Shown here: piece by piece, positions 11,206 through 24,885 of the stretch
Layout of the letters: each line of letters starts with the position of its first letter
Numbering within the stretch: position 1 is the stretch's first letter
Source: Duganella zoogloeoides
Lineage (GTDB): Bacteria; Pseudomonadota; Gammaproteobacteria; Burkholderiales; Burkholderiaceae_D
Direction of reading: 5' to 3'
Length of the DNA: 64,000 bases
Assembly: GCF_034479515.1 (NCBI RefSeq)
Contig: NZ_CP140152.1
Location: 2,976,001-3,040,000 of the forward strand
Notes under the pieces: generated by a model
The model's input: the letters and a program-made list of their open reading frames with translations, nothing else
Told to the model about the DNA's origin: nothing
Database searches by the model: none
Made by a program: the position numbers and the translations under genes

Positions 11206-12832
11206 CTTCCCTCGGTACCGCCGCCGGTTCTGCTGCTTGTTCTGCTGCTGGTTCGGCCGCTTGTTCAGAAGCTTGTTGCGCCGACAGGCCGTTCAACGCA
11301 TCGATCATCAGGCCATTGACCACGCTGGCCGCCCATGGCGAGCCGCCGCGCGTGCCGCGGTTGGTAATGCGCGGCACCTGCAGGCAGCGTCGCAAATCTT
11401 CCTTGGTCTCGCGCGTGCCGACAAAGCCCACCGGCAGGCCGATCACCAGTTGCGGGCGCCAGCCATGCTCGCGGATCAGGCGCGTGGCTTCGGCAATCGC
11501 CGTCGGCGCGTCGCCGATCGAGACCACCACGTCGTTGCCGAATTTTTCCCAGCCCCGGCGGATGCCGGCCGCCGAACGGGTGATGCCGTATTGTTCGGAC
11601 ATTAAATGTGTTTCGCGGTCATGCACGCCGCACCAGGTGTCGATACCCAGTTCTTCGAGCAGCGCGCGCTTGAGGCCAGTCTGCACCATGGTCACATCGG
11701 TGAGGATGCGCTTGCAGCGCAGGAGCGCGCGGATGCCGCTGTCCACGGCGCCCGGCGAGAAATACATGTCGTTGACGGCGTCGAAGTCGCCGCTGGTATG
11801 CACCAGCCGTTGCAGGATGGTCAGCTGGTCCTGCGGGAATGGCGTCCAGTCGCGGCCCTCGGCGATGATGCGGAAGCTTTCCGCTTCGATCGGATGCGGC
11901 AGGTAAGGTTTGTACCGGGAAGGCTGTGCCGCAAGCGGCTCGTTCAGCCTGGCCGATAGCGCGCGTACGGCCAGGTGATGCGCCTGCTGCGGCTCGCCCA
12001 CCTGCTGCTCGAAGCCGACGATCTGCACCCGGTATTTGCACAGCGAGCAGTTCATCGCCGCGCGACCGGCCACCGCTTCGCGCGCGCGTTCGATCATCAC
12101 GTCCGCCATCAGCGGATGCACGCCCAGGTAGCCGGCCTTGAGCACTTCCAGGCCCGGCTCGCGCTCGGCCAGGTCGTCTGCTGCGGCATAGATGCGCTTG
12201 ACCAGCACACCGTCGAACAGGAAGAACGGCAGCACCACCACGCGCGCGTAGCCGAGCTTTGCAGCGCTGCGCAAACCATCGGCCACCAGCGGGCTGGCGG
12301 TGCCGGAATAGCAGACGTAGGCTGCGCCGAAGCCCAACCCCTCTTCGAGCATGCGCGCCAGCTTGGCCACTTCGCCGTTGGCGTCGGGATCGGTGGTGCC
12401 GCGACCGACGACCACCAGGCAGGTGTCCGAGCGGCGCACGGTATTGGGCGACAGGGCTTCGGCGGCGACGATGCGTTCCTGCGCCAGTTGCAGCAGCTTG
12501 GGATCGAGGTTCATCGGCGCGCCGAAATGGAAATCGATCTCGGGATAGTCGCGCGCCGCAGCCTGCATTTCGGCCGGCATGTCGTTCTTGGCGTGACGGG
12601 CGGCCAGCAGCACGCCGGGCACGATCGCCACCTGTCTGGCGCCGCCGGCCAGGTTGGCCGCCACCGCTTCCGCAATCGTCGGCGTGGCAAATTCGAGGTA
12701 GCCGTGGGTGACCACGTCCTGCGGCACGCGCAGCTTGATCAGCTCCACCAGCGCTTCGAACTCGCGCACGGCGTCCGGGTCGCGGCTGCCATGGCCCGCG
12801 ATCACGATGCCGAATTGATCGCCACCGCTCAT
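11192..12832 (-). CDS. cbiX/cbiC: CbiX-CbiC fusion: sirohydrochlorin cobaltochelatase / precorrin-8X methylmutase
   Basis: This 546-residue protein joins an early and a late corrin enzyme. Residues 1 to about 275 are a CbiX chelatase: [10 protein letters not shown] at the N-terminus, HGYLEFATP, and [17 protein letters not shown] in the first half; [20 protein letters not shown] and [12 protein letters not shown] in the second half. M260-N-C262-S-L-C265 reproduces the MxCxxC type motif reported to hold an iron-sulfur cluster in some CbiX proteins. From about residue 300 ([10 protein letters not shown]) to 515 it is CbiC/CobH, which migrates the C11 methyl to C12, with LVHTSGDFD containing the expected catalytic His. 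The last 25 residues are an EQAAEPAA-repeat tail of low complexity. The start ATG overlaps the cbiE stop (ATGA). Confidence 0.9.
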   Translation of the reverse strand: MSGGDQFGIVIAGHGSRDPDAVREFEALVELIKLRVPQDVVTHGYLEFATPTIAEAVAANLAGGARQVAIVPGVLLAARHAKNDMPAEMQAAARDYPEIDFHFGAPMNLDPKLLQLAQERIVAAEALSPNTVRRSDTCLVVVGRGTTDPDANGEVAKLARMLEEGLGFGAAYVCYSGTASPLVADGLRSAAKLGYARVVVLPFFLFDGVLVKRIYAAADDLAEREPGLEVLKAGYLGVHPLMADVMIERAREAVAGRAAMNCSLCKYRVQIVGFEQQVGEPQQAHHLAVRALSARLNEPLAAQPSRYKPYLPHPIEAESFRIIAEGRDWTPFPQDQLTILQRLVHTSGDFDAVNDMYFSPGAVDSGIRALLRCKRILTDVTMVQTGLKRALLEELGIDTWCGVHDRETHLMSEQYGITRSAAGIRRGWEKFGNDVVVSIGDAPTAIAEATRLIREHGWRPQLVIGLPVGFVGTRETKEDLRRCLQVPRITNRGTRGGSPWAASVVNGLMIDALNGLSAQQASEQAAEPAAEQAAEPAAVPREDVAG

Positions 12833-13536
12833 GCCACCACCGGCGCCGGTTCGATCTGGCTGGCCATCGGCGCCATGGTGCGGATCAGCATGATGCTCAT
12901 GTCCGACACTTCGCGCTCGGCGCATTCGGCCAGCGTGCCATGCCACTCGGCTTCGCCACGGGTGAGGTTTTCCCACACTTCGGTGGGCTGGTTCGGCGGG
13001 ATACCCTGCTCGATCAGGTACTTGGCGATATGCCATGGCATGAACGAGCGCGCCGCATCCCACGGACACGGGATGACGATGGCGTTGCGCTGGTCTTGCA
13101 GCACGTGCACCAGGTGGCGCTTGAACGGTTCCAGGTCGCCACGGCGATGGAAAGTGATGAACGTGGTCTCGTCGAAGCACACCTTGGCGCGCGACGCCAG
13201 GATCTGCGCCGATGAAATGCCGGGCAGCGACTCGACCGGGTGGCCGCAGGCGCGCTCCACGCGTTCGAGGTACTGGAAGCCGCTGAAGTGGATATCGCCC
13301 ATGAACACGACCACGCATTTTTTACCGGCGTGGTGTTCCACTGCCACGTTGTCGAGCTGCTCGACCTGGTCGCGGTAACCCATGCTGACCACGCGCGCGG
13401 TCTCGGGAATCAGGCTGCGCACCACGTTGAGCACAGCCTCGAAGCCGGCCACCACGTCGGCGTCACGGATCAACTCCGCGCCGCGCTGGGTCAGGTAACC
13501 GATGTCGCCGGGGCCGGCGCCTATACAAATAATCAT
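12829..13536 (-). CDS. cbiE: CbiE, precorrin-6Y C5-methyltransferase
   Basis: This 235-residue tetrapyrrole methylase corresponds to CbiE, the N-terminal half of the bifunctional CobL. Features are [19 protein letters not shown], the VVSMGYR segment, [11 protein letters not shown] and SLPGISSAQ. The length leaves no room for the CbiT domain, which performs C15 methylation and decarboxylation, and I find no separate cbiT in the window. The ATG at 13536 has AGGAG upstream. The stop overlaps the cbiX start, and 31 bases separate it from the chelatase gene before it. Confidence 0.87.
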   Translation of the reverse strand: MIICIGAGPGDIGYLTQRGAELIRDADVVAGFEAVLNVVRSLIPETARVVSMGYRDQVEQLDNVAVEHHAGKKCVVVFMGDIHFSGFQYLERVERACGHPVESLPGISSAQILASRAKVCFDETTFITFHRRGDLEPFKRHLVHVLQDQRNAIVIPCPWDAARSFMPWHIAKYLIEQGIPPNQPTEVWENLTRGEAEWHGTLAECAEREVSDMSIMLIRTMAPMASQIEPAPVVA

Positions 13537-13567
13537 TACTGCTCCTGATAACTTTACGAGACCGGCG

Positions 13568-15484
13568 TCAAGCCAGTCGTGCCCGGACCGTCAGCGCCAG
13601 GCTGTCGGCCGATAATTCTTCCAGTGTCAAACACTCGGCGCCCAGCGCCTGCGCCAGTTGCGCGGCGCGTCCCAGGCGCAGATAGCCGTTTTCGGTATCG
13701 ATCACCAGCGCCGGCACGCGGCGCTCGGCCAGCACCTCCGCCAATGCCAGCGATTCGCGCCACGGATCGCCGCCTTCGCTGATCGGCACATTGCCCTTGC
13801 CGTCCGTGAGCAGCACCAGCAGCGGCGGGTTTGCCCTGGCATTGGCGCTTGCGCGCTGCAAGGTTTCCAGCGCCAGTTGCAGCGCGTGCGGCAACGGCGT
13901 GCGCCCGCCCGTGGGCAGTTCGCGCAAGCCCTGCTCGGCCAGATCGACGCTGCGCGTGGGCGCCAGCAGCAACTCGGCACGCTGGCCGCGAAACGCCACC
14001 ACTGCCACTTCGTCGCGCTGCTGATAGGCGTCGGTGAGCAAATTGACCACCGCGCCCTTGAGCGCCTCCATGCGCCGCTGCGCCGCCATCGAACCCGAGG
14101 CATCGACCACGAATAGTATCAGGTTGGCACTGGTGCCCACCCGTACCTGCTGGTGCAGATCGGCGCGCGTAACCTGAACGCCGCCGTCCGCGCCGCGCAG
14201 CGCGGCGCTGCGCAAGGTGGCGCCGATGGCGATGCTGGTCGGCTGCTCGTTGGGTACCGCACGCAGCACGTGGCCGCGCGATGCCTGCCGGGCTACACTG
14301 CGGCGGCCGGCCGCACCAGGAACCGACTGCGTCTCGACCGAAATGCGCGCGGTCGGCCCGACGGCCGCGGCGGCAAATACCTGTTCATCCTGCTCGCCCC
14401 CGGACTGCTCGTTCGCCTGCGGCTGCTGGTCACTGCCGTCAGCATTCGACGCGCCATCCTGCGGTGGAGGCGACTCGTCCTGCGCCTGCTGCATCAGGTC
14501 ATCGAGCTTGTCCTGGTCCAGGCCCGGTTGCTCGAACGGTTTGCGGCGGCGCCGGTGCGGCAGCACCAGTTCGGCCGCGCCGCGTATGTCCTGTGGCGTG
14601 ACCTGCGTGCGGGCGTCCAGCGCGGCAATCGCGCGTGCGGTCTTGTACATGACGATGTCCGCGCGCAGGCTGGCCACTTCCAGTTCACAGCACAGGTGGC
14701 TGATCAGATCGAGCAGCGCGTCGTCGAGCTGCACTTGCGGCAGCAGCTCCTGCGCCCTGGCCAGTTTGGCCTGCAAGGCATCCTGCTGCACGCGCCAGGA
14801 TTCGACATAGGCGGCAGGACCGGCCTCGAAGCCGATACGGCGGCGTACCACTTCGGCGCGCACCGCCTTTTCGCGCGGGGCGGTGACTTCCACCATCAGG
14901 CCGAAGCGATCGAGCAGTTGCGGACGCAGGTCGCCCTCTTCCAGGTTCATGGTGCCCACCAGCGTAAAGCGCGCCGGGTGGCTGACCGACAGGCCCTCGC
15001 GCTGCACGCGGTTCACGCCCATGGCGGCCACGTCCAGCAGCACGTCCACCAGGTGGTCGGCCAGCAGGTTGACTTCATCGATGTACAGCAGGCCGCGATG
15101 GGCGGCGGCCAGCAAGCCAGGCTGGAATGCTTTCTGGCCGCCGTTCAGCGCGCGCGACAGATCGAGGCTGCCCAGCACGCGGTCTTCGGTGGCGCCGAGC
15201 GGCAGCGTGACGAACGGCACCGGCGACAGACTGGTCACGCGGTCGGTTTGGCTGCAGGTTGCGCAGTGCTCGCACGGCGCGTCCACCGTGCAGTTGAAGG
15301 CGCAGCCACGGACCAGTTCAATCGGCGGCAGCACTTCGGCCAGCGCGCGCGCGGCCGTGCTCTTGGCCGTGCCCTTGTCGCCGCGTATGAGCACGCCGCC
15401 GATGCCGGGATCGACCGCGCACAGCATCAAGGCCCTGCGCAGCTGCTCTTGCCCCACGATGGCGCTGAAAGGGAAATTCGTCAT
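13568..15484 (-). CDS. ChlI/ChlD-type chelatase subunit (AAA+ with VWA), partner of CobN
   Basis: This 638-residue motor protein powers metal insertion by the CobN subunit. An N-terminal AAA+ module of the ChlI/BchI type carries Walker [10 protein letters not shown] (residues 35-43) and Walker [11 protein letters not shown]. Four Cys lie between about residues 61 and 77 ([17 protein letters not shown]). An acidic Gln/Asp/Pro-rich linker of about 50 residues follows near 330-380. The C-terminal VWA domain has the MIDAS motif DASGSM at 461-466 and LLTDGKGN. The ChlI-like and ChlD-like parts are thus in one chain, as in many bacterial CobN operons that lack CobS and CobT. It lies 10 bp after cobN. 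Confidence 0.9.
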   Translation of the reverse strand: MTNFPFSAIVGQEQLRRALMLCAVDPGIGGVLIRGDKGTAKSTAARALAEVLPPIELVRGCAFNCTVDAPCEHCATCSQTDRVTSLSPVPFVTLPLGATEDRVLGSLDLSRALNGGQKAFQPGLLAAAHRGLLYIDEVNLLADHLVDVLLDVAAMGVNRVQREGLSVSHPARFTLVGTMNLEEGDLRPQLLDRFGLMVEVTAPREKAVRAEVVRRRIGFEAGPAAYVESWRVQQDALQAKLARAQELLPQVQLDDALLDLISHLCCELEVASLRADIVMYKTARAIAALDARTQVTPQDIRGAAELVLPHRRRRKPFEQPGLDQDKLDDLMQQAQDESPPPQDGASNADGSDQQPQANEQSGGEQDEQVFAAAAVGPTARISVETQSVPGAAGRRSVARQASRGHVLRAVPNEQPTSIAIGATLRSAALRGADGGVQVTRADLHQQVRVGTSANLILFVVDASGSMAAQRRMEALKGAVVNLLTDAYQQRDEVAVVAFRGQRAELLLAPTRSVDLAEQGLRELPTGGRTPLPHALQLALETLQRASANARANPPLLVLLTDGKGNVPISEGGDPWRESLALAEVLAERRVPALVIDTENGYLRLGRAAQLAQALGAECLTLEELSADSLALTVRARLA

Positions 15485-15494
15485 CTATCAGCCT

Positions 15495-19675
<4,181 letters not shown>

Positions 19676-19679
<4 letters not shown>

Positions 19680-20008
19680 TTCGGTCCAGGTTCGCAGGTG
19701 TCGCCCACGCCCAGGCGGTGGAAGACCAGGTCGGATACTTCGCGTCCGCCCAGCAGATGTTCGTGGACGATGCGCTCGGCGTTGGCTTCATTCACGCGCT
19801 GGTACCACACGCCTTCCGGATACACGACCACCACCGGCCCCTCGAAGCGGCACGCCACCATGCAATGGGTGCGGGTACGCTTGACGGCCAGCTCGGGATA
19901 GTCGTCGATCACCTTGCCCATGTGTTCGAACACGGCCTGTGCGCGGCCTTCTTTCGGCTCGCAGCGCGGACCGACGCACATGAAGATGTGGCGGTGGTGG
20001 GTTCTCAT
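19676..20008 (-). CDS. (2Fe-2S) ferredoxin, thioredoxin-like fold, CobN-associated
   Basis: This 110-residue protein resembles the thioredoxin-like 2Fe-2S ferredoxins often found next to cobN. Four Cys could hold the cluster: one in FMCVGPRC (two Cys, five residues apart), one in THCMVAC (two Cys, four residues apart). HRHIFMC at the start and VVVVYPEGVWY are typical of this small family. Its stop overlaps the cobN start (ATGA), and it lies 15 bp after cbtA. An electron-transfer or redox role in cobalamin synthesis is likely but not shown by the sequence; a later Cys (GDTCEPG) is at the C-terminus. Confidence 0.85.
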
Positions 20009-20023
20009 GGAATCGGCACGCTA

Positions 20024-20758
20024 TCAGGCGAATTTTTTGTAGAAATAGCCGGTCAACCCGCCGAGGGCCAGCCAGAACACGGCATTGGCCAGCGCGGTGG
20101 CGATGATGAATGAGCCAACCAGTTCGGCCGGCGCGGCCATCGAGTGCACCGGCGGCTGTGGCGCGCCCACCAGGTGCGGCACGAACAGCAGCGCCACGGC
20201 GCCCACCTTGAACCACACGTTGCGGCTCCAGACCAGCACGCCGAGCGCGACGGCGGTGGAGAACGCGGTGCAGATCCACCAGGCCTGGCGTGCCGACACC
20301 GGCGCGGCCAAGGTGCCCGGCAATTCGGGCGGCAGGCCAAGCGACGGCGCGATGAAGAACACGGCGTAAGCGGCCGCGCCCCACAGCATGCCGCTGCGCC
20401 ACGTCACCGCACCGCCGCGCAGGCAGATCATGGCAGCCAGCAGCAGCGCGTAGCCGACACCCATGCTGACATCGGCCAGCGCCGTGTAGGCGGTGCGCTC
20501 GAAACCGTCTTCCGGCTCCCAGCCGCCATGGCTATGGACTTCTTCCGTCGCACCATGACCATCGTGGCCATGCGCGTGCGGCGCCACATCGGCGGCATGG
20601 GCATGTTCGGCGGGGGCAGGAGCAGATTCAGATGCAGGAGCGGCCTCCTGCGCCTTTTCAAAGACCTCGGCCTGCTGAATGATGGGAATCACTTGCAGGT
20701 GCTGCACACCGGTCAGCAGCAAGCCGGCGACGATGCCGGCGGCGGCAGCCGTGCGCAC
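20024..20758 (-). CDS. cbtA: CbtA, predicted cobalt transporter subunit
   Basis: CbtA is a predicted B12-regulated cobalt permease of the inner membrane. The protein has a first transmembrane helix (AAAAGIVAGLLLTGVQ) directly at the N-terminus. A hydrophilic loop rich in His follows (EHAHAADVAPHAHGHDGHG, then VHSHGG), then about four more helices, ending in GGLTGYFYKKFA. No ATG is in frame near the expected start. I place it at GTG 20758; an ATT at 20773, five codons earlier, would give the family-like beginning MFNGIVR and may be the true start. It is 50 bp after cbtB and 15 bp before the ferredoxin gene. Confidence 0.82.
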   Translation of the reverse strand: MRTAAAAGIVAGLLLTGVQHLQVIPIIQQAEVFEKAQEAAPASESAPAPAEHAHAADVAPHAHGHDGHGATEEVHSHGGWEPEDGFERTAYTALADVSMGVGYALLLAAMICLRGGAVTWRSGMLWGAAAYAVFFIAPSLGLPPELPGTLAAPVSARQAWWICTAFSTAVALGVLVWSRNVWFKVGAVALLFVPHLVGAPQPPVHSMAAPAELVGSFIIATALANAVFWLALGGLTGYFYKKFA

Positions 20759-20808
20759 GATGCCGTTGAAAATGCCGGCCGGCGCCCTGGCGCCATTGCT
20801 GGCGCGGC

Positions 20809-21018
20809 TTAGTGGCACGGGAAGCCCGCCGAGTGGCGGCTGTCGTGGGCGGCATTGTGCAGCGCTTCCATCGACGCGAAACCGGCGCCGAACAGCAGCA
20901 CGGCGCCAAGTCCGGCGGCGCACAGCGCGGGGATCATTTTTTCGCGCAGGGTGACGAGGCCGTTTTCAGCTTCGTTCGAAACTTCGGCTTGACCGGAGAC
21001 GACTGGGGTGACGGGCAT
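20809..21018 (-). CDS. cbtB: CbtB, small predicted cobalt transporter subunit
   Basis: This 69-residue protein has one transmembrane helix (PALCAAGLGAVLLFGAGFAS) and ends with the CbtB hallmark HNAAHDSRHSAGFPCH, a C-terminal histidine motif presumed to bind cobalt. CbtB and CbtA are known as a pair controlled by cobalamin riboswitches, which is the arrangement here: the riboswitch lies directly upstream. The ATG at 21018 has the ribosome-binding site AAGGAAG. It is the first gene of the operon. Confidence 0.92.
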   Translation of the reverse strand: MPVTPVVSGQAEVSNEAENGLVTLREKMIPALCAAGLGAVLLFGAGFASMEALHNAAHDSRHSAGFPCH

Positions 21019-21129
21019 GATCTTCCTTCCAGGGTGCGTGGATACGTGGAAGTACGCGGAGGAAGAATAGCGGGGAAGCGGCCGGGGATGCATCGGAACG
21101 GATGAACAGGGCGGCGCAGCACTCACCCG

Positions 21130-21330
21130 TATCGCCCTCCGCAATACAAACGTGTTGACGGCTACTGGCTGGTTTCCGGGCTGACGAGTGGATTGCTCCT
21201 GGCAGTGCGCCTTCCCATGCTTGCGCACAGTGGCTGTTGCACTTCCTTGGCCTCGACTACCGTTGCGGGGGCAGCGCCGGCATGGCCCTGGTCGGGCGCA
21301 CCGGCTTCCCATTTAAATATGCGGAACCGG
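21130..21330 (-). promoter_or_regulatory. cobalamin riboswitch
   Basis: Read on the minus strand, the leader contains the conserved blocks of the adenosylcobalamin riboswitch in the right order: GGGAAGCCGGTG near 21310-21299, GCTGCCCCCGCAACGGT, CACTG, GGGAAGGCGC, and the B12-box-like GTCAGCCCGGAAACC near 21185. The edges are approximate. No T-run follows before cbtB, so control of translation is more likely than transcription termination. High B12 should repress the cobalt-uptake and corrin-ring operon. The stretch 21019-21409 holds no gene other than this leader and its promoter. Confidence 0.9.
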
Positions 21331-21375
21331 ATTTAACCCGATGTCCGCGCATACCAGAAGCTTGACTACCGGCGA

Positions 21376-21404
21376 AGTATAGGGGCGGCACAGGGGAATT
21401 GCAA
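21376..21404 (-). promoter_or_regulatory. sigma70-type promoter of the cobalamin operon
   Basis: On the minus strand TTGCAA (21404-21399) and TATACT (21381-21376) are separated by exactly 17 bases. Transcription would begin near 21369, about 40 bases before the riboswitch core and about 350 bases before cbtB. The promoter starts just past the stop of the acetyltransferase gene at 21410. Confidence 0.65.
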
Positions 21405-21409
21405 GGCGT

Positions 21410-21931
21410 TCAGCCGTCCACCGGTGCGGCGGGCGTGGGCAAAATCAGCTGGTAAAACGCCAGGTCCAGCCAGCGCCCGAACTTGAAGGCCGCATGGCGC
21501 ACGGTGCCGGCGTGGACGAAACCGAGTTGCTCGTGCAGGGCGATGCTGGCGCGGTTGTCGGCGTCGATGCCGCCAACGATGGTATGCAGGTTGGCCTGCC
21601 CTGCTGCCGCGATCACCTGCTCCAGCAGCGCGCGGCCCAGGCCCTTGCCGCGCTGGTCGCCGCGCACATACACCGAATGCTCGACCGCGTACTTGTTGGC
21701 CGGGTAGCCACGGAAGGCGCCATAGCTGGCAAAACCGAGCAGCGTGCCGCTCGCGTCTTCATAACCGATCACCGGGTAGCCGCCCGCGCGCTTGGCCGCG
21801 AACCATTTGTTCATGGTGTCCAGCGTGCGCGGATGGTATTCGTACAGCGCCGTCGAATTGGCGATGGCGTCGTTGAAGATATCGAGGATAGCTTGCGCGT
21901 GGCGTTCTTCGGTACAGCTGACGAGGTGCAT
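21410..21931 (-). CDS. GNAT N-acetyltransferase (phosphinothricin acetyltransferase-like)
   Basis: This is a 173-residue GCN5-related acetyltransferase closest in style to the PAT/Bar/MnaT subgroup, which acetylates small amino compounds such as phosphinothricin or methionine sulfone. The N-terminal pattern (AILDIFNDAIANSTALYE) and W/Y-rich substrate region fit that subgroup. The acetyl-CoA loop appears as VYVRGDQRGKGLGRALLE, then ASIALHEQLGF. The start at 21931 is preferred over an in-frame ATG at 21958 because GGAG sits at good spacing before it. The natural substrate cannot be told from sequence. It is not part of the cobalamin operon. Confidence 0.85.
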   Translation of the reverse strand: MHLVSCTEERHAQAILDIFNDAIANSTALYEYHPRTLDTMNKWFAAKRAGGYPVIGYEDASGTLLGFASYGAFRGYPANKYAVEHSVYVRGDQRGKGLGRALLEQVIAAAGQANLHTIVGGIDADNRASIALHEQLGFVHAGTVRHAAFKFGRWLDLAFYQLILPTPAAPVDG

Positions 21932-22099
21932 GGTTGCTCCGTAAAAGATAGCCGACATGATAGTCGAAAATCCCGCAGATACAACGCTACCGGCCCGATC
22001 GGCTACGTAGCTTCACTTATTTTCTTGCTATTGAGACACAAATTTTACCTGCTGCTGTAACATCGCAGGCAGCCCTTTATCATCAGAACCAGAAGAACC

Positions 22100-23659
22100 A
22101 TGCGCGCACCCTCGATCCGATCCCGCCTGCTGTACCTCGTGGTGGCGTGCATCGTGCCGGCATCGCTGATGGCGATCCTGCTGATCGCTTACGATTACAC
22201 GCAGGCGCGCGCCGCCTTCATCACCGGCGCCATGGCCACCGCGCGCGCCAATGCGACCGACGTGGACAAGGAGTTCGCCACCGTGGAGGCGGCGCTGCGC
22301 GCATTGGCCACCTCGCCCGACCTGGCGCGCAACGACCTGGCCGCATTCTACGCGCAGGCGCGCGGCCTGGCGGCCGCCCAGAACATGCTCAACATCGTGC
22401 TGGAAAATGCCGGCGGCCAGCAACTGCTCAACACCTTTGTGCCATACGGCGCCGCACTGCCGCCGTCCAAGGTGGGGCCGGCGCTGCGCCACATCCAGCA
22501 GCACGAGGCGACGGCGATATCGAACCTGTTCGTGGCCGCCGTCTCGCAGCGCCACGTGGCGTCGATCGGCATACCGGTGCGGTACCCGGCGGACCGGCCG
22601 GACACCGTGGGAGCGCTCAGCGCCTCCGTCACGGTGGAGCGCTTCAACGCCCTGCTGGCCCAGCAAAGCTATCCGCAGCACTGGATCACCAGCATTCTCG
22701 ATCGCGAAGGCATCGTGGTCGCACGCAGCCAGGACATGCAGCGCTTTGTCGGCCACCAGGCGCTGCCCGAAGTGATGAAGCGCATGCACGAAGGTTTCGA
22801 AGGCGCGATCGAAACCAGCACTCTCGATGGCAAACCGATCCTGGCCGTGATGACACGCGCGGGCGCTTCCGGCTGGACGGTAGGCATCGGCATTCCGCTC
22901 GAAGTGCTGAACGCGGAACTCAATCGCAAGCTATGGCTGCTGGTACTGGTGACCGTCGTCATGCTGGTGGCAAGCCTGCTCACTGCCTGGCGCATCGGCA
23001 ACCGCATCACGCAGTCGATCGGCGCGCTGGTGGCGCCGGCCATGGCGCTGGGGCGCGGCGAACCGGTGGTCGCAGCCAGATACGGTCTGCGCGAGGCCAA
23101 CGAGGTGGGCAACGCGCTGGTCGATGCGGCGCGCATGCACGCGCTGGCGCGCCACCAGGCCACGCACGATCCGCTCACCGGCCTGGCCAACCGCGCCATG
23201 TTTTCCGAGTTCCTGGAGCGGCAGGTGGAATTGTGCGCGCGCTCGGGCGCGCCCTTGTCCCTGCTCTACCTGGACCTCGACCGCTTCAAGCATATCAACG
23301 ACACCTACGGTCACGGCGCCGGCGACGTGCTGCTCACCGGCGCCGCTGCGCGCCTGGGCGCGGAACTGCGCAAGTCGGACCTGGCGGCGCGCCTGGGCGG
23401 CGACGAATTCGCCGTGGTACTAGTGGGCAGCGACGCTGCCGATACCGCGCTCGTGGTGGCAAAACTGGAAACCAGCCTGGGCCTGCCGCACCGCATCGAA
23501 GGACACGACCTGGTGGCCGGTGCCAGCATCGGCGTGGCGATGCTGCAGGCGCCGGGTAATACGCCGCGCAAGCCGGTCACCGCCGCGGAACTGGTGGCCG
23601 ACGCCGACGACGCCATGTACCGGCGCAAGGCCGCACGCAAGCTCGCCGTGCAGAGTTAA
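22100..23659 (+). CDS. membrane diguanylate cyclase with periplasmic sensor domain
   Basis: This 519-residue protein makes c-di-GMP from GTP. An N-terminal transmembrane helix (about residues 9-30) is followed by a periplasmic dCache-like region (to about 275). A second transmembrane helix (WLLVLVTVVMLVASLLTAW) and a short HAMP-like linker come next. The GGDEF domain carries the active site RLGGDEF, with GGDEF at 433-437, and the substrate region LDLDRFKHINDTYGHGAGD. An inhibitory I-site RKSD is present at 424-427, five residues before the active site, so product inhibition is expected. The ligand of the sensor is unknown. Its stop shares bases with the opposing RNase gene. Confidence 0.9.
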   Translation: MRAPSIRSRLLYLVVACIVPASLMAILLIAYDYTQARAAFITGAMATARANATDVDKEFATVEAALRALATSPDLARNDLAAFYAQARGLAAAQNMLNIVLENAGGQQLLNTFVPYGAALPPSKVGPALRHIQQHEATAISNLFVAAVSQRHVASIGIPVRYPADRPDTVGALSASVTVERFNALLAQQSYPQHWITSILDREGIVVARSQDMQRFVGHQALPEVMKRMHEGFEGAIETSTLDGKPILAVMTRAGASGWTVGIGIPLEVLNAELNRKLWLLVLVTVVMLVASLLTAWRIGNRITQSIGALVAPAMALGRGEPVVAARYGLREANEVGNALVDAARMHALARHQATHDPLTGLANRAMFSEFLERQVELCARSGAPLSLLYLDLDRFKHINDTYGHGAGDVLLTGAAARLGAELRKSDLAARLGGDEFAVVLVGSDAADTALVVAKLETSLGLPHRIEGHDLVAGASIGVAMLQAPGNTPRKPVTAAELVADADDAMYRRKAARKLAVQS

Positions 23660-24651
23660 TTTGGTCCGGCCGCTTCGATGTAGATCTCGTCGGCACAGCC
23701 CTGCACCCGCGCCGGCGCCGGCTGGGCGTTGCCCACCATGGCCGCCAGGTCGCGGTCGGTGCCGAATTCCAGCGGCAGCGACACCCGGATCTCCTGCAGG
23801 TACTTGCGCTGGCTGCACACCAGCGTCAGACTGGCGGCTACCTTCTCGCCATGGCGCGCTTTCACGCGTGCGAAAAAGTCGTCCACCCGGATGCTCTTGC
23901 CGGTGCTGCCCAGGATGATTTTGCCCACTTCCGAATCGTTGACCACCCGCACCGCCGATACGGCCTTGATGAAGTAGTCGTCCGGGCCCAGTTCCTGGCA
24001 CTTGCCATGCTTGTTCCATTCATACGCCCCGAAGGTGCGCTCGTAATAGAAGTTGGGCATCCACGGCGCCACCTTGGCAATGGTGTCCTTGGACAGCGAG
24101 AATGGCGGGCCTTCGCAGCTGCCATAGCGCGTGCCGCACTCCTTCTTGTTGGGCCACAGGCCGTGCAGGCTCAGCGTCTTCGCTTCCAGCTTGCCGCCGT
24201 TCATGGCGTCGCATTCGGGCTTGGTGCCCTTGAACGGGAAGTGTTCGCAAAAGCCCGGCTGCCAGGTCACGGCCAGCACGTAGCTGTCCTGGCGGTTCGC
24301 GATGCTGCACGACCCGCCGTCTGCCGCCGGATCGCTGCCGCGCGGCTGCCGGGTGGAGCGCGCCTCCATCGGTTCGAGCACCGCCGCGCCGCAGTCGCGC
24401 TGCACCCAGCGCAGCTTCGGCTCGGCGCCCGGCACTTCCACCCGCACCCAGTCGTAGTCCGCCTTGTTGATCTCGCGCACCGTGTAGCCCTGGCCTGCCG
24501 TCACCTGCGCGGCACCCGGATTGGTGCGCTTGGCAAACGACGCGTAGGCCTCGCAGCTCCTGTTGGCAGTGAAAGTGCCGGTAGCCGCTTCGCTGGCGGC
24601 GGCGCCAGTGGCAAAGCACGCAAGCAGGATGGTCAGGGTAATGCGCAACAT
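23656..24651 (-). CDS. secreted ribonuclease T2 family protein with N-terminal SH3-like region
   Basis: This 331-residue exported protein has a signal peptide (MLRITLTILLACFATGAAAS). After it comes a roughly 60-residue stretch that looks like a bacterial SH3 domain (QGYTVREINKADYDWVRVEV). The rest is an RNase T2 domain with both catalytic segments: CAS1 LHGLWPN and CAS2 YEWNKHGKC, each with its active-site His. Several Cys suggest disulfides in the periplasm. It would cleave single-stranded RNA outside the cytoplasm, as RNase I does. The family member in E. coli is shorter (about 268 residues) because it lacks the SH3-like part. The last bases overlap the stop of the convergent cyclase gene (TTAA serves both). 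Confidence 0.9.
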   Translation of the reverse strand: MLRITLTILLACFATGAAASEAATGTFTANRSCEAYASFAKRTNPGAAQVTAGQGYTVREINKADYDWVRVEVPGAEPKLRWVQRDCGAAVLEPMEARSTRQPRGSDPAADGGSCSIANRQDSYVLAVTWQPGFCEHFPFKGTKPECDAMNGGKLEAKTLSLHGLWPNKKECGTRYGSCEGPPFSLSKDTIAKVAPWMPNFYYERTFGAYEWNKHGKCQELGPDDYFIKAVSAVRVVNDSEVGKIILGSTGKSIRVDDFFARVKARHGEKVAASLTLVCSQRKYLQEIRVSLPLEFGTDRDLAAMVGNAQPAPARVQGCADEIYIEAAGPN

Positions 24652-24774
24652 GGATAACTCCGCAGGAATGGTAGCCGGCATTGTAGCCGAGCGCCGGCGC
24701 ACCGAAGCCGGCGTTGTCGATTAGCCACGCCGCGAGCAAAATGGTAGCGCATGACATTTTGCGAAATCTTTCTG

Positions 24775-24804
24775 TTGACAACAACTTGGCAACGCTTCTA
24801 CACT
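24775..24804 (+). promoter_or_regulatory. sigma70-type promoter of the TonB-dependent receptor gene
   Basis: TTGACA (24775-24780) is a perfect -35 box. TACACT (24799-24804) follows after 18 bases as a 4/6 match to the -10 consensus. A LacI-type operator starts four bases after it. The leader before the receptor start is about 75 bases long and ends with AGGAG. Confidence 0.65.
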
Positions 24805-24808
24805 CAAA

Positions 24809-24822
24809 TGGTCGCGGTACCA
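24809..24822 (+). promoter_or_regulatory. LacI-family operator in front of the TonB-dependent receptor
   Basis: TGGTCGCGGTACCA matches the palindrome TGGTAGCGCTACCA, typical of XylR-like LacI-family operators, at 12 of 14 positions. It overlaps the predicted transcription start, so a bound repressor would block initiation. A half-site identical to the first nine bases (TGGTAGCGC) lies upstream at 24742-24750. Confidence 0.65.
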
Positions 24823-24885
24823 TAACAAATACAGGGCTGCGGCAGATAACAAAAAAGCAGTCAAAAAAACCATTAGGAGACAGCA

